28,298 nt of DNA, taken from the IMG/VR virus record IMGVR_UViG_3300046501_000357, positions 1 through 28,298 of that record, one strand, 5' to 3'. The notes beneath the pieces were generated by a model that did no database searches, was not told the DNA's origin, and saw nothing but the letters and a program-made list of their open reading frames with translations. Shown here piece by piece: positions 14,344 through 22,010 of this stretch. Made by a program: the position numbers and the translations under genes. The DNA is from a virus. Each line of letters starts with the position of its first letter. Within the stretch, counting starts at the first letter, position 1.

Positions 14344-15921
14344 TTACATCGGGGTCATGCGGTAGCCCACGGCGAGCCAGCGCACGCCGATGTTCTGCAC
14401 GTTGTTGTTATATTCGGTGAAACTCAGGGTGAAGCCGCCGGTGGTCAAGGAGCCTTCGTTCAGGGCACACGTCACCGTCGCGGCCGCCACATTGCCGCCT
14501 GCATGCTGGGTAATCACCGGCAGGACAATAAAAGGCGCCGTATCAAAGCCCCAGGTGAAGCCAAACGGCACGTTCCACACCCCGCCGGGGGTGTCGCCCA
14601 GGTGCGCGACGCCCCACTGCACGAACAACCCGGTGTTTTTGTCCCACCAGAAACCATTGGCGCTGTGCCACAGCGCCGCCGGCGACGCGGCACCAATGTT
14701 CGCCCGGGCCGACGCCGCGTCCCAACCGCCGGTGCCACCGCGCCACAGCGGCAGTTGACCCGAGACCATGGCGCTGGCATCAAAGCCGGCCAACGTCAGC
14801 GCCACGTTGACGTCCGAAAGGCCACTGAGCCAGGCCCCGCCACTGGCGGCGCCGGAAAAACTCAGGTAACGCCCGTTCAGCCACTGCGACGCGCTGGCCG
14901 CGTTGCCGGTGGTGTTGCGGGTCAGCGTGCCGGTGGTGATCTTGCTGGCATCGAGCGCCGGAATGTCCGCCGCCGTCAGGCCCATGCCCTCCACCACCAG
15001 GCCCTTGGCATTGACCCGGACCTTGCCGTAACTGCCGGCCGGCACGCCGCTGTTACCCAGCGTCATGTGGATATCGACGTTGCCCGAGCCATCAAACAGG
15101 CCATTGCCCGCCAGGTCGCCGCTGTAACTGATCTTGCGCGCGGTCTGCAACTTACTCGCCGTGCCGGCGTTCCCAGTGGTGTTGCGGTCCAGCGTGCCGC
15201 TGGTGATCTTGCTGGCATCGAGCGCCGGAATGTCCGCCGCCGCCAGGTTGGTCGCCGATTTCACTCGGCCTTTGTCATCGACCGTGACCTTGGTGTAAGT
15301 GCCACCGGCCACGCCGGTCTTGGACAGCGCCAGGGCGATGCTCAAAGGCGCCGAACCGTCGAACTGGCCCTGGCCCGTGGCGTCGCCCGTGAGCGCGATG
15401 GCGCGCGGCGTCTTCAGCTTGCGTGCGCTGGCCGCCTCGCCCTGGTCGATCGCCTCCTGCACCACGCCGAGGGTCGCCGTGACCGTGTTCGGGTCATTGA
15501 TGATTTGCACGGTGGCCGTGCTGCTGACCTGGATCACCAGGCGAATCACCTGGGTGCGGCCGCTGCCCTGCTCGCGCACTGGCTTATAGGTGGCCGGGTA
15601 GCTGGCCACCGCGACCAACAGCCCAGCGTCGTCGTACAGGCCGACCTCGCGCACCCACCAGCCGCCCATCTCGGGCAACAAAATGCCCTCGGCGACAATC
15701 GCCGACTTTTCGCTCTGCGCCGTGAGTCGGTTCAAATTGAAACGGTATTTTTCGCCGATCAGCTTCTTTTGCAATTTCGACGGTAGCGGCGTGACCCCGT
15801 TGCCATCCCCGACCGCCATCTTGGGAATTTTCCACGGCGTGCCGTTGGCAATGGACTTGGCCAACTGCGCCGCGCCCACCTCCGTCAGCATCGCGATATA
15901 AATAATATCCTGCTCTGCCAT
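14344..15921 (-). CDS. Tail fibre protein (P2 gpH-type N-terminus)
   Basis: The 525-residue protein starts with the baseplate-anchoring fibre domain of P2-type phages (MAEQDIIYIAMLTEVGAAQLAKSIANGTPWKIPKMAVGDGNG...GWWVREVGLYDDAGLLVAVASYP, about 1-150). A shaft follows made of two clear repeats 89 residues apart, each with AADIPALDASKIT-GTL-RNTTGNA. The C-terminal ~100 residues (FVQWGVAHLG...VPFGFTWGFDTAPFIVLPV...NNNVQNIGVRWLAVGYR) are a gp53-type receptor-binding tip. It probably forms a trimer and recognises the host surface. No fibre-assembly chaperone gene follows; the next gene is the sheath. The receptor cannot be inferred from the sequence. AAGG precedes the ATG at 15921. Confidence 0.92.
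   Translation of the reverse strand: MAEQDIIYIAMLTEVGAAQLAKSIANGTPWKIPKMAVGDGNGVTPLPSKLQKKLIGEKYRFNLNRLTAQSEKSAIVAEGILLPEMGGWWVREVGLYDDAGLLVAVASYPATYKPVREQGSGRTQVIRLVIQVSSTATVQIINDPNTVTATLGVVQEAIDQGEAASARKLKTPRAIALTGDATGQGQFDGSAPLSIALALSKTGVAGGTYTKVTVDDKGRVKSATNLAAADIPALDASKITSGTLDRNTTGNAGTASKLQTARKISYSGDLAGNGLFDGSGNVDIHMTLGNSGVPAGSYGKVRVNAKGLVVEGMGLTAADIPALDASKITTGTLTRNTTGNAASASQWLNGRYLSFSGAASGGAWLSGLSDVNVALTLAGFDASAMVSGQLPLWRGGTGGWDAASARANIGAASPAALWHSANGFWWDKNTGLFVQWGVAHLGDTPGGVWNVPFGFTWGFDTAPFIVLPVITQHAGGNVAAATVTCALNEGSLTTGGFTLSFTEYNNNVQNIGVRWLAVGYRMTPM
14934..14975. repeat. Fibre gene direct repeat, copy A
   Basis: This 42-base stretch is repeated exactly at 15201-15242 (offset 267 bases, 89 codons). 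Flanking sequence is also similar with scattered differences. It encodes the AADIPALDASKIT part of the fibre shaft. The near identity suggests recent duplication or gene conversion. Confidence 0.85.
15201..15242. repeat. Fibre gene direct repeat, copy B
   Basis: Exact 42-base partner of the stretch at 14934-14975, in the same reading frame of the fibre gene. Unequal exchange between the copies would add or remove one 89-residue shaft unit. Confidence 0.85.
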
Positions 15922-15976
15922 ACCTGCGCCTTGTCTTGAAGTCTGCGCCCCGCCATACCGGCCGGGCCTTGAATGG

Positions 15977-18811
15977 CTACGCCGGAAGCGGCGCGCCGTA
16001 GATGTTCGCCCCGGCCCCGTGGGTGCGGTACTGAATGTAAAGGCTCAGGCCGCGCAGGATCTCCCCCGCCCAAAAGCCGAAGAACATGCCGTTGTCGGTG
16101 CCCAGGCGCACGCCCGGCGACCAACTGCCATTCATGGCCTGGCCCGGTACCGGCGTGACCACGTAATGCTGCTGTAGCTCGCTGACACAGGCCTCAATCA
16201 GCACATCCAGCTCAGCCACCTGACTGCCCGCCAAACCCGCCATGCAGGCACCAGCCAGCCACAGGCCGGTCATATGCCCGGTGAAGTCGTCCGGCACCGG
16301 CTGCGGCACGCTGGCCATGGGAAAATCCGTGGGCAATACCCCGTCGTGCGCCTTCACAAACTGGATCAACCAGGTGATCCAGTTTTCCGCATAGGCGATC
16401 AACTTGGGCGGCACCGGCTTGCCCTGCTGCGCCAGCTCATACCAGGCGCGACAGGCGCCGAAAAAGGCTCGGGACTGGTAGCCGCTCCAGGCCGTACCGT
16501 CGCCCCAGTGGTGCATGGTCCAGGTGTCCGGGTCGCCGTACTTGAAGTTATCCCAGCGGTTCCACACGTAGGCCGAGGCGCCCGGGCCGAGCTGGCCGAA
16601 CCGCTGCTGATACCACTGCTGCGAGTCGTACAGAAAATCGACCATGTTCTTCAGTTCGTTGACGTACTGGTCCAGCGGATCGACGCAGTAAATAAACGGG
16701 TACTGATAACCCGGGTAGGGCATGCCGTGCCAGGCGCCGATCTGGTCGGCACCCTCCGAATAGATGTTGGAAAACGGGATCACCCCGGGGCAATAGGCCA
16801 GCGAATCGTTGCGGTAATCGCGGATCGTGCAATCGCCCACCAGCGCCCGAAACTGCGCCTGGCCGCTGACCGTCAACCGATATTGCAGCGTGTAGCCGTC
16901 TTGCTCGGCAAAGGCCGGCGGCAGGTCATTGACGCAGTAATATTCAAAGGTCAGGTTGGTGTCCGAGTCATCCATAAGGATGCTGAAACCTTTGATTTCC
17001 GAGTACACCGGCGCCGAAGGGTTGGGTCGGCCGTTCTTGTCAGGCTGATAGCTCGACAGCTTACCGGCCGACTTCACGATCGGTAGGGTGACAAAGGCGC
17101 CCCCTGTCGGCGGCAGCATCCACCACCAGCGCCATTTGTTGTCATCGGCAAAGCGCAGATTGAAATAGCCGTCCGACCGATAGGTGATGCTGTGCATCGG
17201 CGCCTTTTCGCTGGCCAGCAGGTAATGCCCGATTTCGTACCATCCCGAATCATCCGGGAAAAACGACTTCACCACCGTGCCGGCGCGCCCTTCAAAAATC
17301 GCTGGTTCGTAACTCTCCACCGAAACGATACCGTCCGAACTCGACACCGCGCGCAGGTCGGCCATGACGTACTCGCTGCCGTCGTCCTTGGTCAGACGGG
17401 TGAACTGCGACAGCGGTATGTCGTGCGTCACCAGCTCGACGCTGGACACCGACTTGGGCAGCGCACAGCCGTACTTGATGCCACTGCCCTCGGCCTTGTC
17501 TTGGGAAATGGTCAACTCCACCTTGGCCGTCAGCGGGCCGTTGTTGATGTCGACGCCGCCGTAACAGGTGCGCACCAGCGAATTCGGGGTAATGCGAAAC
17601 CACACCGATTGCTGCTCGACCGACACCTGGGCGGCCGCGTCGGTCTGCATCGTGATGTACCCCAGCGAGTCGCGGCCCAGCACCGGCGTGACCGTCTCCG
17701 GGTAGGTGAACTCATAGGAAATGCCATCGGTAAACGGCGTGCCCGCCGTCGTGCTCTGCCGAAAAAAGCGGTCGGTCGAGTCGATTTGTGTGTATTCGTG
17801 CGCGGTGAAGCGGCACGCGTCCATGGCCTTCTTGTAGCGACTTTCGCCGGTGATCCGCCACAGCAGATAACAGGCGTCCATGTACCACTCTTCACCGTCC
17901 GCCGCGTTGCCCATCTGATTGACGCTGCCCAGCAGCGGCACATGCAGCGGCCGGTTGTGCTGCACCGCGTTACGCGGGATCAGGTAGCCGCCGTGCTCGA
18001 CTGGCTGCCGGGTCGCATAGTTGAACTTGTGCACGCCGTTGAGGCCGGTGTTTTTCAGTTGCACCCGGCCGCGCTCGGCCAGCGGGTGGCCCTCCGACAA
18101 CACGTCGCCATCCCAGTTAATCTTTTGACCGGTCCAGGCAATGATCCAATCGACGTCATATTGCACGCCGTTCTGATCCCAATCCGTCGCGCCGTCCGGC
18201 TTCACGCCCTTGACGGTTGCGTTGATCGCGTCCCAGGCCAGCGCCCCGTCAAAGGCAAACGTGGCCTTGTCCAGGTACTCGCCCCAGTGCGGCGCGCCGT
18301 GCGGAATCGCCAGCGCGCCGTTGCTGAAAGTGAATGGCACGCCCTTGAAACCGCTGTGCGTGGGCTCGGCGGCGTTGATCGGCCAGTTGGCCAGCACCGG
18401 CTCCTTGGCGTTGACGATCCAATTGGCAATCCGTCGTTGCGGCGTGTCCGGGATCGGCTGGCCCGCGTAGAAATACGCCTCGTAGGCCTCCCAATACCAC
18501 ACAGCGGCCTCCAGATAACGCGGCTCGCGGGTGGCCAGGTAGGCATGCGCATAGCCGAGGATCTGCAAGGCCTGGCCCTCGGTGGTGCCGTCGCCGTTGG
18601 GCTGGTACTCCATTTGCGAATGCGCGATGAAATGCCGGTTGTTCGCCAGCACGCCTTGAGTGTTCTGCACGTAGTGCTGCACCGTGGCGTCGAGCGTGTC
18701 GCCGGTGTTGCGTTGCAGAAAGCGGTGGTGTCCCTCGATCATGCTCAGGGCATTGGCCAGCGTGGCTTTCTGGCTGGTCGCACGGCGACTGTTAAGCGGG
18801 ACTTGAAACAT
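15977..18811 (-). CDS. Large tail-associated protein, predicted (alpha/alpha)6 glycosidase or lyase fold
   Basis: The product has 944 residues and I do not recognise a named family. The N-terminal part holds helical hairpins with aromatic-rich turns typical of six-hairpin glycosidases (EGQALQILGYAHAYLATREP, RYLEAAVWYWEAYEAYFYAG, then about residue 310 EEWYMDACYLLWRITGESRYKKAMDACRF). A beta-rich block follows (about 360-680), and hairpins return at the C-terminus (FGACRAWYELAQQGKPVPPKL, MTGLWLAGACMAGLAGSQ). Many Trp, Tyr and Asp residues suggest carbohydrate binding. Placed between baseplate I and the fibre, it is probably a virion enzyme or adhesin that degrades or binds host polysaccharide. 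ATG 18811 is chosen because GAGGGGGGG precedes it; in-frame starts at 18829 and 18850 are weaker. No signal peptide. Confidence 0.7.
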   Translation of the reverse strand: MFQVPLNSRRATSQKATLANALSMIEGHHRFLQRNTGDTLDATVQHYVQNTQGVLANNRHFIAHSQMEYQPNGDGTTEGQALQILGYAHAYLATREPRYLEAAVWYWEAYEAYFYAGQPIPDTPQRRIANWIVNAKEPVLANWPINAAEPTHSGFKGVPFTFSNGALAIPHGAPHWGEYLDKATFAFDGALAWDAINATVKGVKPDGATDWDQNGVQYDVDWIIAWTGQKINWDGDVLSEGHPLAERGRVQLKNTGLNGVHKFNYATRQPVEHGGYLIPRNAVQHNRPLHVPLLGSVNQMGNAADGEEWYMDACYLLWRITGESRYKKAMDACRFTAHEYTQIDSTDRFFRQSTTAGTPFTDGISYEFTYPETVTPVLGRDSLGYITMQTDAAAQVSVEQQSVWFRITPNSLVRTCYGGVDINNGPLTAKVELTISQDKAEGSGIKYGCALPKSVSSVELVTHDIPLSQFTRLTKDDGSEYVMADLRAVSSSDGIVSVESYEPAIFEGRAGTVVKSFFPDDSGWYEIGHYLLASEKAPMHSITYRSDGYFNLRFADDNKWRWWWMLPPTGGAFVTLPIVKSAGKLSSYQPDKNGRPNPSAPVYSEIKGFSILMDDSDTNLTFEYYCVNDLPPAFAEQDGYTLQYRLTVSGQAQFRALVGDCTIRDYRNDSLAYCPGVIPFSNIYSEGADQIGAWHGMPYPGYQYPFIYCVDPLDQYVNELKNMVDFLYDSQQWYQQRFGQLGPGASAYVWNRWDNFKYGDPDTWTMHHWGDGTAWSGYQSRAFFGACRAWYELAQQGKPVPPKLIAYAENWITWLIQFVKAHDGVLPTDFPMASVPQPVPDDFTGHMTGLWLAGACMAGLAGSQVAELDVLIEACVSELQQHYVVTPVPGQAMNGSWSPGVRLGTDNGMFFGFWAGEILRGLSLYIQYRTHGAGANIYGAPLPA

Positions 18812-19319
18812 TGAACCACCCCCCCTCATAAAGCCCGAGCCAATGCGCACCGTCCCAGGTGAACGTCACCAGGTCGGCCGCGCCGGTTTCATACGACAGC
18901 AGCGGCGGCCGATTGCCCGACCATTGAATGCCGGCCGGAAAGGTCACCTGGTTGGCCCCGGTGCCTTGCACCAGGCGCACGGTAAACGACCAGGTATAAC
19001 CCGCCGGCACCGCCGTGTTGAGAAACGTCAGCGCGCAGTGCGGCTGATCCAGGGTCACGTCAAAGAACGACACCCCGGCGATGTAATTCACATCCAAGGC
19101 CCGCGCCGCGCCCGCCGACGCGATCGCCACACGGCGTGGCAGCAACAGCCCGCCCACCAGGTTGGTGATCATCCCCGACAGCGCCTGAAAGGTCGGAGCC
19201 GGTCCCGACTCGGTGTCGACGACCTCGCTGGCCGGCTTGTGCACGATGTCGTGCGCCACTTGCGCCGCCGCCTCCAGTAATTCAATGGCGGCGCGCTGGC
19301 GGTCTGAAAGTTCGCTCAT
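18792..19319 (-). CDS. Small tail-fibre-domain protein (175 aa)
   Basis: The N-terminal ~45 residues are helical (MSELSDRQRAAIELLEAAAQVAHDIVHK). The rest is beta-rich and resembles a domain common in phage tail fibres: VPAGYTWSFTVRLVQGTGANQVTFPAGIQWSGNRPPLLS, then ADLVTFTWDGAHWLGLYEGGWFNV. It starts in an ATGA overlap with the stop of baseplate gene I, and its own end overlaps the start of the 944-residue protein, so the three are probably translated together. A likely role is to attach the large glycosidase-like protein to the baseplate, or to form part of the host-binding apparatus. This is inferred from position and fold only. Confidence 0.75.
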   Translation of the reverse strand: MSELSDRQRAAIELLEAAAQVAHDIVHKPASEVVDTESGPAPTFQALSGMITNLVGGLLLPRRVAIASAGAARALDVNYIAGVSFFDVTLDQPHCALTFLNTAVPAGYTWSFTVRLVQGTGANQVTFPAGIQWSGNRPPLLSYETGAADLVTFTWDGAHWLGLYEGGWFNVSSPA

Positions 19320-19954
19320 GTAACCCTCATCAGTCCGGGTAATAGGTGGTGGCTGAAATAGTTCAGGTCGTTGCCCAGCATGATCAATTCAAGGTCGAGA
19401 AAGTCCCCCGCCATCAGCTCCGGCGACAGGATTTCGGCCTCATCGCCCGAGAACACCGCCGCGCCCAGGTGAAACACCCCGTTCGGGCTGTAGGTGATGC
19501 TCAGGCCCACCAGGTGCCGGCTGACCGGCTTGGTGTCGGTGATCATCCGTTCCAGCTCGGCAATGCCGCGATCGCTCAGGCCGGTATCGAGTAGCGCCAG
19601 GCCCAGGCTAAAGGTGCCCGGCGGCCCCATCGGTTCCAGTTGCCACCATTCGACAATCTCGATGATGTCGGCGAACGGTTCGACCACCTGGCGCAGCGCC
19701 GCAATCGTGCCCTTGCGCTTGTGAATTTCGAACGCGGCGCGCACCGCCTTGCGCTTGATGTCCTCTGACCATTCCGGGTCCCAGCGGTCCACGCTGCGCT
19801 CAATGGCCAGCCAGGGCAGCATGTTGGCCGAGCAATTTTCCGGCGACTTGGTGTCGCGCAGCACGTCCGCCAGCCCCGGGTTTTCCAGGCCCACTTGCGC
19901 CAGGGCCTGCTCCAGCGGCGTGCGGTTGGACGGCAACAGGCTGGCATCATTCAT
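19316..19954 (-). CDS. I: Baseplate protein I (P2 gpI-like)
   Basis: The 212-residue product matches tail protein I of P2-type phages (P2 I, 176). Signatures include LLPSNRTPLEQALAQVG near the start, LPWLAIERSVDRWDPEWSEDIKRKAVRAAFEIHKRKGTIAALRQVVEPFADIIEIVEWW in the middle, and GLSITYS. gpI joins J to form the wedge of the baseplate where fibres attach. The start overlaps the end of J by eight bases, and its stop overlaps the next start as ATGA. It is somewhat longer than P2 I at the C-terminus. Order W-J-I is conserved. Confidence 0.93.
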   Translation of the reverse strand: MNDASLLPSNRTPLEQALAQVGLENPGLADVLRDTKSPENCSANMLPWLAIERSVDRWDPEWSEDIKRKAVRAAFEIHKRKGTIAALRQVVEPFADIIEIVEWWQLEPMGPPGTFSLGLALLDTGLSDRGIAELERMITDTKPVSRHLVGLSITYSPNGVFHLGAAVFSGDEAEILSPELMAGDFLDLELIMLGNDLNYFSHHLLPGLMRVT

Positions 19955-20837
19955 CGGTGCCCCCGATCGTCACCAGCGAGCGGATGCAGTTGGCCGCCTG
20001 GTGATCGGCGATCACCACATCCGCCGCCGGCTTGATCAACTCGACCCGCTGCACCCGCGACACATGCAACGCGGCATGGATCGCCGAGCGCCGAATGTCG
20101 CGACCCAAACGGCGTTGGGTGTTGATGTAGCGGTTTTTTGAGGCGTTGGCCTCGATCAGACTCAGTTCGTTTTCCGGCCCCGGGTACAGGTACAGCACCG
20201 CCTCAATTTCGTAATCGATCAGCTCGGCCGACTGCACAATCACCCGATCGCCGACCGGGCGGATGGTCTCGTCGCTCAGCGCGAGGCGGATATTGTTCAA
20301 CAGGTCTTCGGTGGCCACGCCCCCGTTGAGCCGGTTGAGGATGCTCACCAGCACCGTGGCCGGGCTCGGGCTGCTGGCCTTGGCATCGGCCACCCGGCCA
20401 TCGGCCGACAGCGCGTGAAACTCATAGGCGCCGCTCGGCCCCGCCACGGCCATGCCTTCGAAGGCCAGCAACACCCGTTCCATCAGCGAATCGTCTTCCT
20501 CGTACTGCGCCTCGATCGGCGGCACGGCCGTGGGGTCGGCCTCGATCACGGTCAAGCGCTTGACGTTGTAGTTGGCCGCCAGGTGATCCAGGTCGGTCCC
20601 CCGCGCATAGGCCACCAATTGCGCCTTGGCCGCGTCATTGATCCGGGCCCGGGTCATCAGCTTTTCATAGGCCGCACGCTCCAGCAGCTTGACCACTGGG
20701 TCCGACTCCAAATCGGCGTTCCAGTTGGCCCCCATCAGCCCGCGAAACTCAGTCAGCGCCTGCTGGTAATACTCTTCAAAGCTCAGCACCTCGATCACGG
20801 TCGGCGCCGGCAGGCTGGCCAGGTCCAGAGTGCTCAT
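19947..20837 (-). CDS. J: Baseplate protein J (P2 gpJ-like)
   Basis: The 296-residue protein matches gpJ (P2 J, 302), the wedge protein at the edge of contractile-tail baseplates. Typical parts are the N-terminal LPAPTVIEVLSFEEYYQQALTEFRGLMGANW, AYARGTDLDHLAANYNVKRL, YEFHALSADGRVADAKASSPSPATVLVSILNRLNGGVATEDLLNNIRLALSDETIRPVGDRVIVQSAE and the C-terminal GRDIRRSAIHAALHVSRVQRVELI. Its start overlaps the stop of W as ATGA, so expression is probably coupled with W and I. Nothing is missing compared with the family. Confidence 0.95.
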   Translation of the reverse strand: MSTLDLASLPAPTVIEVLSFEEYYQQALTEFRGLMGANWNADLESDPVVKLLERAAYEKLMTRARINDAAKAQLVAYARGTDLDHLAANYNVKRLTVIEADPTAVPPIEAQYEEDDSLMERVLLAFEGMAVAGPSGAYEFHALSADGRVADAKASSPSPATVLVSILNRLNGGVATEDLLNNIRLALSDETIRPVGDRVIVQSAELIDYEIEAVLYLYPGPENELSLIEANASKNRYINTQRRLGRDIRRSAIHAALHVSRVQRVELIKPAADVVIADHQAANCIRSLVTIGGTDE

Positions 20838-21160
20838 GCGTCCACCTCAGTCTCAATCTGCAAATCGTTGAAGGTGCCGCGCAAGCGAAAGCGCACCTGG
20901 CCATCCAGCACCGCGATCACCTGGATACTTTCCAGCGTCAGGCGTGTTTCCCAGCGCCCCAGGGCGCGGGCGGCCTCGGCCTGCACCGCGCTTTTCCAAC
21001 CGGCGTTAACCGGCAGGTCGACGAAGCGGCGCACCTTGCTGCCGTACTCGGGCCGCATCACCCGCGAGCCCAGCGGCGTGCCGAGGATGTCGGCAATGGA
21101 CTGGCGCAAGTGCTCGATGCCCGAGATTGGCAACCCCGTTTGGCGGTCCATTCCGATCAT
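20834..21160 (-). CDS. W: Baseplate protein W (gp25-like)
   Basis: The 108-residue product matches the GPW/gp25 family of baseplate proteins (P2 W, 115), with GIEHLRQSIADILGTPLGSRVMRPEYGSKVRRFVDLPVN and ARALGRWETRLTLESIQV. It nucleates the baseplate together with J and links the wedge to the sheath. A longer open frame goes back to 21262, but the ATG at 21160 (MIGMDRQTG) has GGAG at good spacing and gives the family length; the stop of the small upstream gene is only four bases away. Confidence 0.94.
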   Translation of the reverse strand: MIGMDRQTGLPISGIEHLRQSIADILGTPLGSRVMRPEYGSKVRRFVDLPVNAGWKSAVQAEAARALGRWETRLTLESIQVIAVLDGQVRFRLRGTFNDLQIETEVDA

Positions 21161-21164
21161 GGGT

Positions 21165-21371
21165 TTACTCCGGCAAGCGCTGGAAAGCCGGGTCGCTGTC
21201 GAGGAACGCCAGCGCCTCGGCGTCGGCACTGCTGACCGTGACCTTGCCGGCGGCCACCGCATGCGGCCGGCCGCTGTCCATGATCAGGGTCCGCGACGTA
21301 AACGCGGTGTCCTGGTAGGTGATCGGCCGGGGGCTTTGCGCCTCGGCCTTGGGTGGAGTGGGATTGGCCAC
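21165..21371 (-). CDS. Small phage protein of unknown function (68 aa)
   Basis: The product lies between V and W, which are adjacent in P2. It begins with a Pro/Ala-rich stretch (ANPTPPKAEAQSPRP) and continues with YQDTAFTSRTLIMDSGRPHAVAAGKVTVSSADAEALAFLDSDPAFQRL. The second part looks like a small beta hairpin followed by a helix that ends in a short-linear-motif style tail. I do not assign a family. A ribosome-binding site (TGGAG) precedes the start, and a terminator-like hairpin lies 17 bases upstream. Its placement suggests a minor structural or assembly role in the baseplate. Confidence 0.7.
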   Translation of the reverse strand: MANPTPPKAEAQSPRPITYQDTAFTSRTLIMDSGRPHAVAAGKVTVSSADAEALAFLDSDPAFQRLPE

Positions 21372-21388
21372 AGTGTTCTCCAGGTAAC

Positions 21389-21411
21389 AAAAAGCCCGCG
21401 CGCGGCGGGCT
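21389..21411 (-). terminator. Intrinsic terminator-like hairpin between V and the small gene
   Basis: AGCCCGC (21393-21399) pairs with GCGGGCT (21405-21411) around GCGCG; on the - strand five T residues follow (21389-21393). It lies 17 bases past the V stop and 17 bases before the next start codon. Confidence 0.85.
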
Positions 21412-21428
21412 GGTTAAAGGGTTGCGTT

Positions 21429-22010
21429 TTAGTGCTGGTGGTTCGGCGTGTTGCCGGCGGTGTCGATGATCGAGCCGCCGCCGAGAATGTCCGCCGTTAC
21501 GCGTAACGCGCCGTTGATCTTTACGTCACCGTAAATCGTCACGTCACCGTCCAGGGCGATCGCGCCGGACGTCACCACCACGGCGTCATCCGTCACGGTG
21601 GCGGCCGAACTGCCGACCGCAATTTCCACCGATCCGCTCGGCAGGACAATGCTGTAACGCTTGGCCTGCCAGTCATAGGTCAGTGAACCGCCATCGTCGA
21701 ACAGCCAGCGCTCGACATGGTCGCGGCTGTCCGGCGCCGGTCCCGCATTGCCGTACAGCCCCGGCACAAAGGTGCCTTGTGACACGTCACCGCTGGCACT
21801 GATCAACGCGCCCTGCTCGTTCATGCTCGGCACTCGCCAGTGCCGCGCCTTGCCGGCGGCCAGGCTGTGCCAACGCACCCAGGCGCTGGTCCATTCGCCG
21901 TCCGAGACCCGACACACCGGCGGCACCGCCGCCAGGTCCAGGGCGACCACGTAGCACGGCTTGACCAGCCCGGCCAGCATGCGGTCATGCTCGGCGCCGG
22001 CGTAACTCAT
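21429..22010 (-). CDS. V: Baseplate spike protein V (P2 gpV-like)
   Basis: The 193-residue protein matches the tail spike of P2-type phages (P2 V, 211). After an N-terminal segment that leads into an OB-type domain (VSDGEWTSAWVRWHSL, SMNEQGALISASGDVSQGTFVPGLYGN), a run of short beta-helix turns follows (ALDGDVTIYGDVKINGALRV). The chain ends in TPNHQH. The H191-x-H193 pair is the motif that in P2-type spikes holds a metal ion at the needle tip. It should form the trimeric point that pierces the outer membrane. The start overlaps the preceding gene by ATGA. A copy of the palindrome is embedded in the codons for LRVTA. Confidence 0.93.
   Translation of the reverse strand: MSYAGAEHDRMLAGLVKPCYVVALDLAAVPPVCRVSDGEWTSAWVRWHSLAAGKARHWRVPSMNEQGALISASGDVSQGTFVPGLYGNAGPAPDSRDHVERWLFDDGGSLTYDWQAKRYSIVLPSGSVEIAVGSSAATVTDDAVVVTSGAIALDGDVTIYGDVKINGALRVTADILGGGSIIDTAGNTPNHQH
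21495..21508. repeat. Palindrome copy 3 (CGTTACGCGTAACG)
   Basis: Same perfect 14-base palindrome as at 8534-8547, here inside the V coding region, about 84 bases before the hairpin at 21389-21411 in transcription order. It encodes part of LRVTA and so is under protein-coding constraint as well. Confidence 0.85.

Noticed and set aside
14513-14783. Extra minus-strand frames inside the fibre gene as a fibre-assembly chaperone
   Set aside because: They overlap the fibre tip in other frames, are Arg/Pro-rich and lack any chaperone-like sequence.
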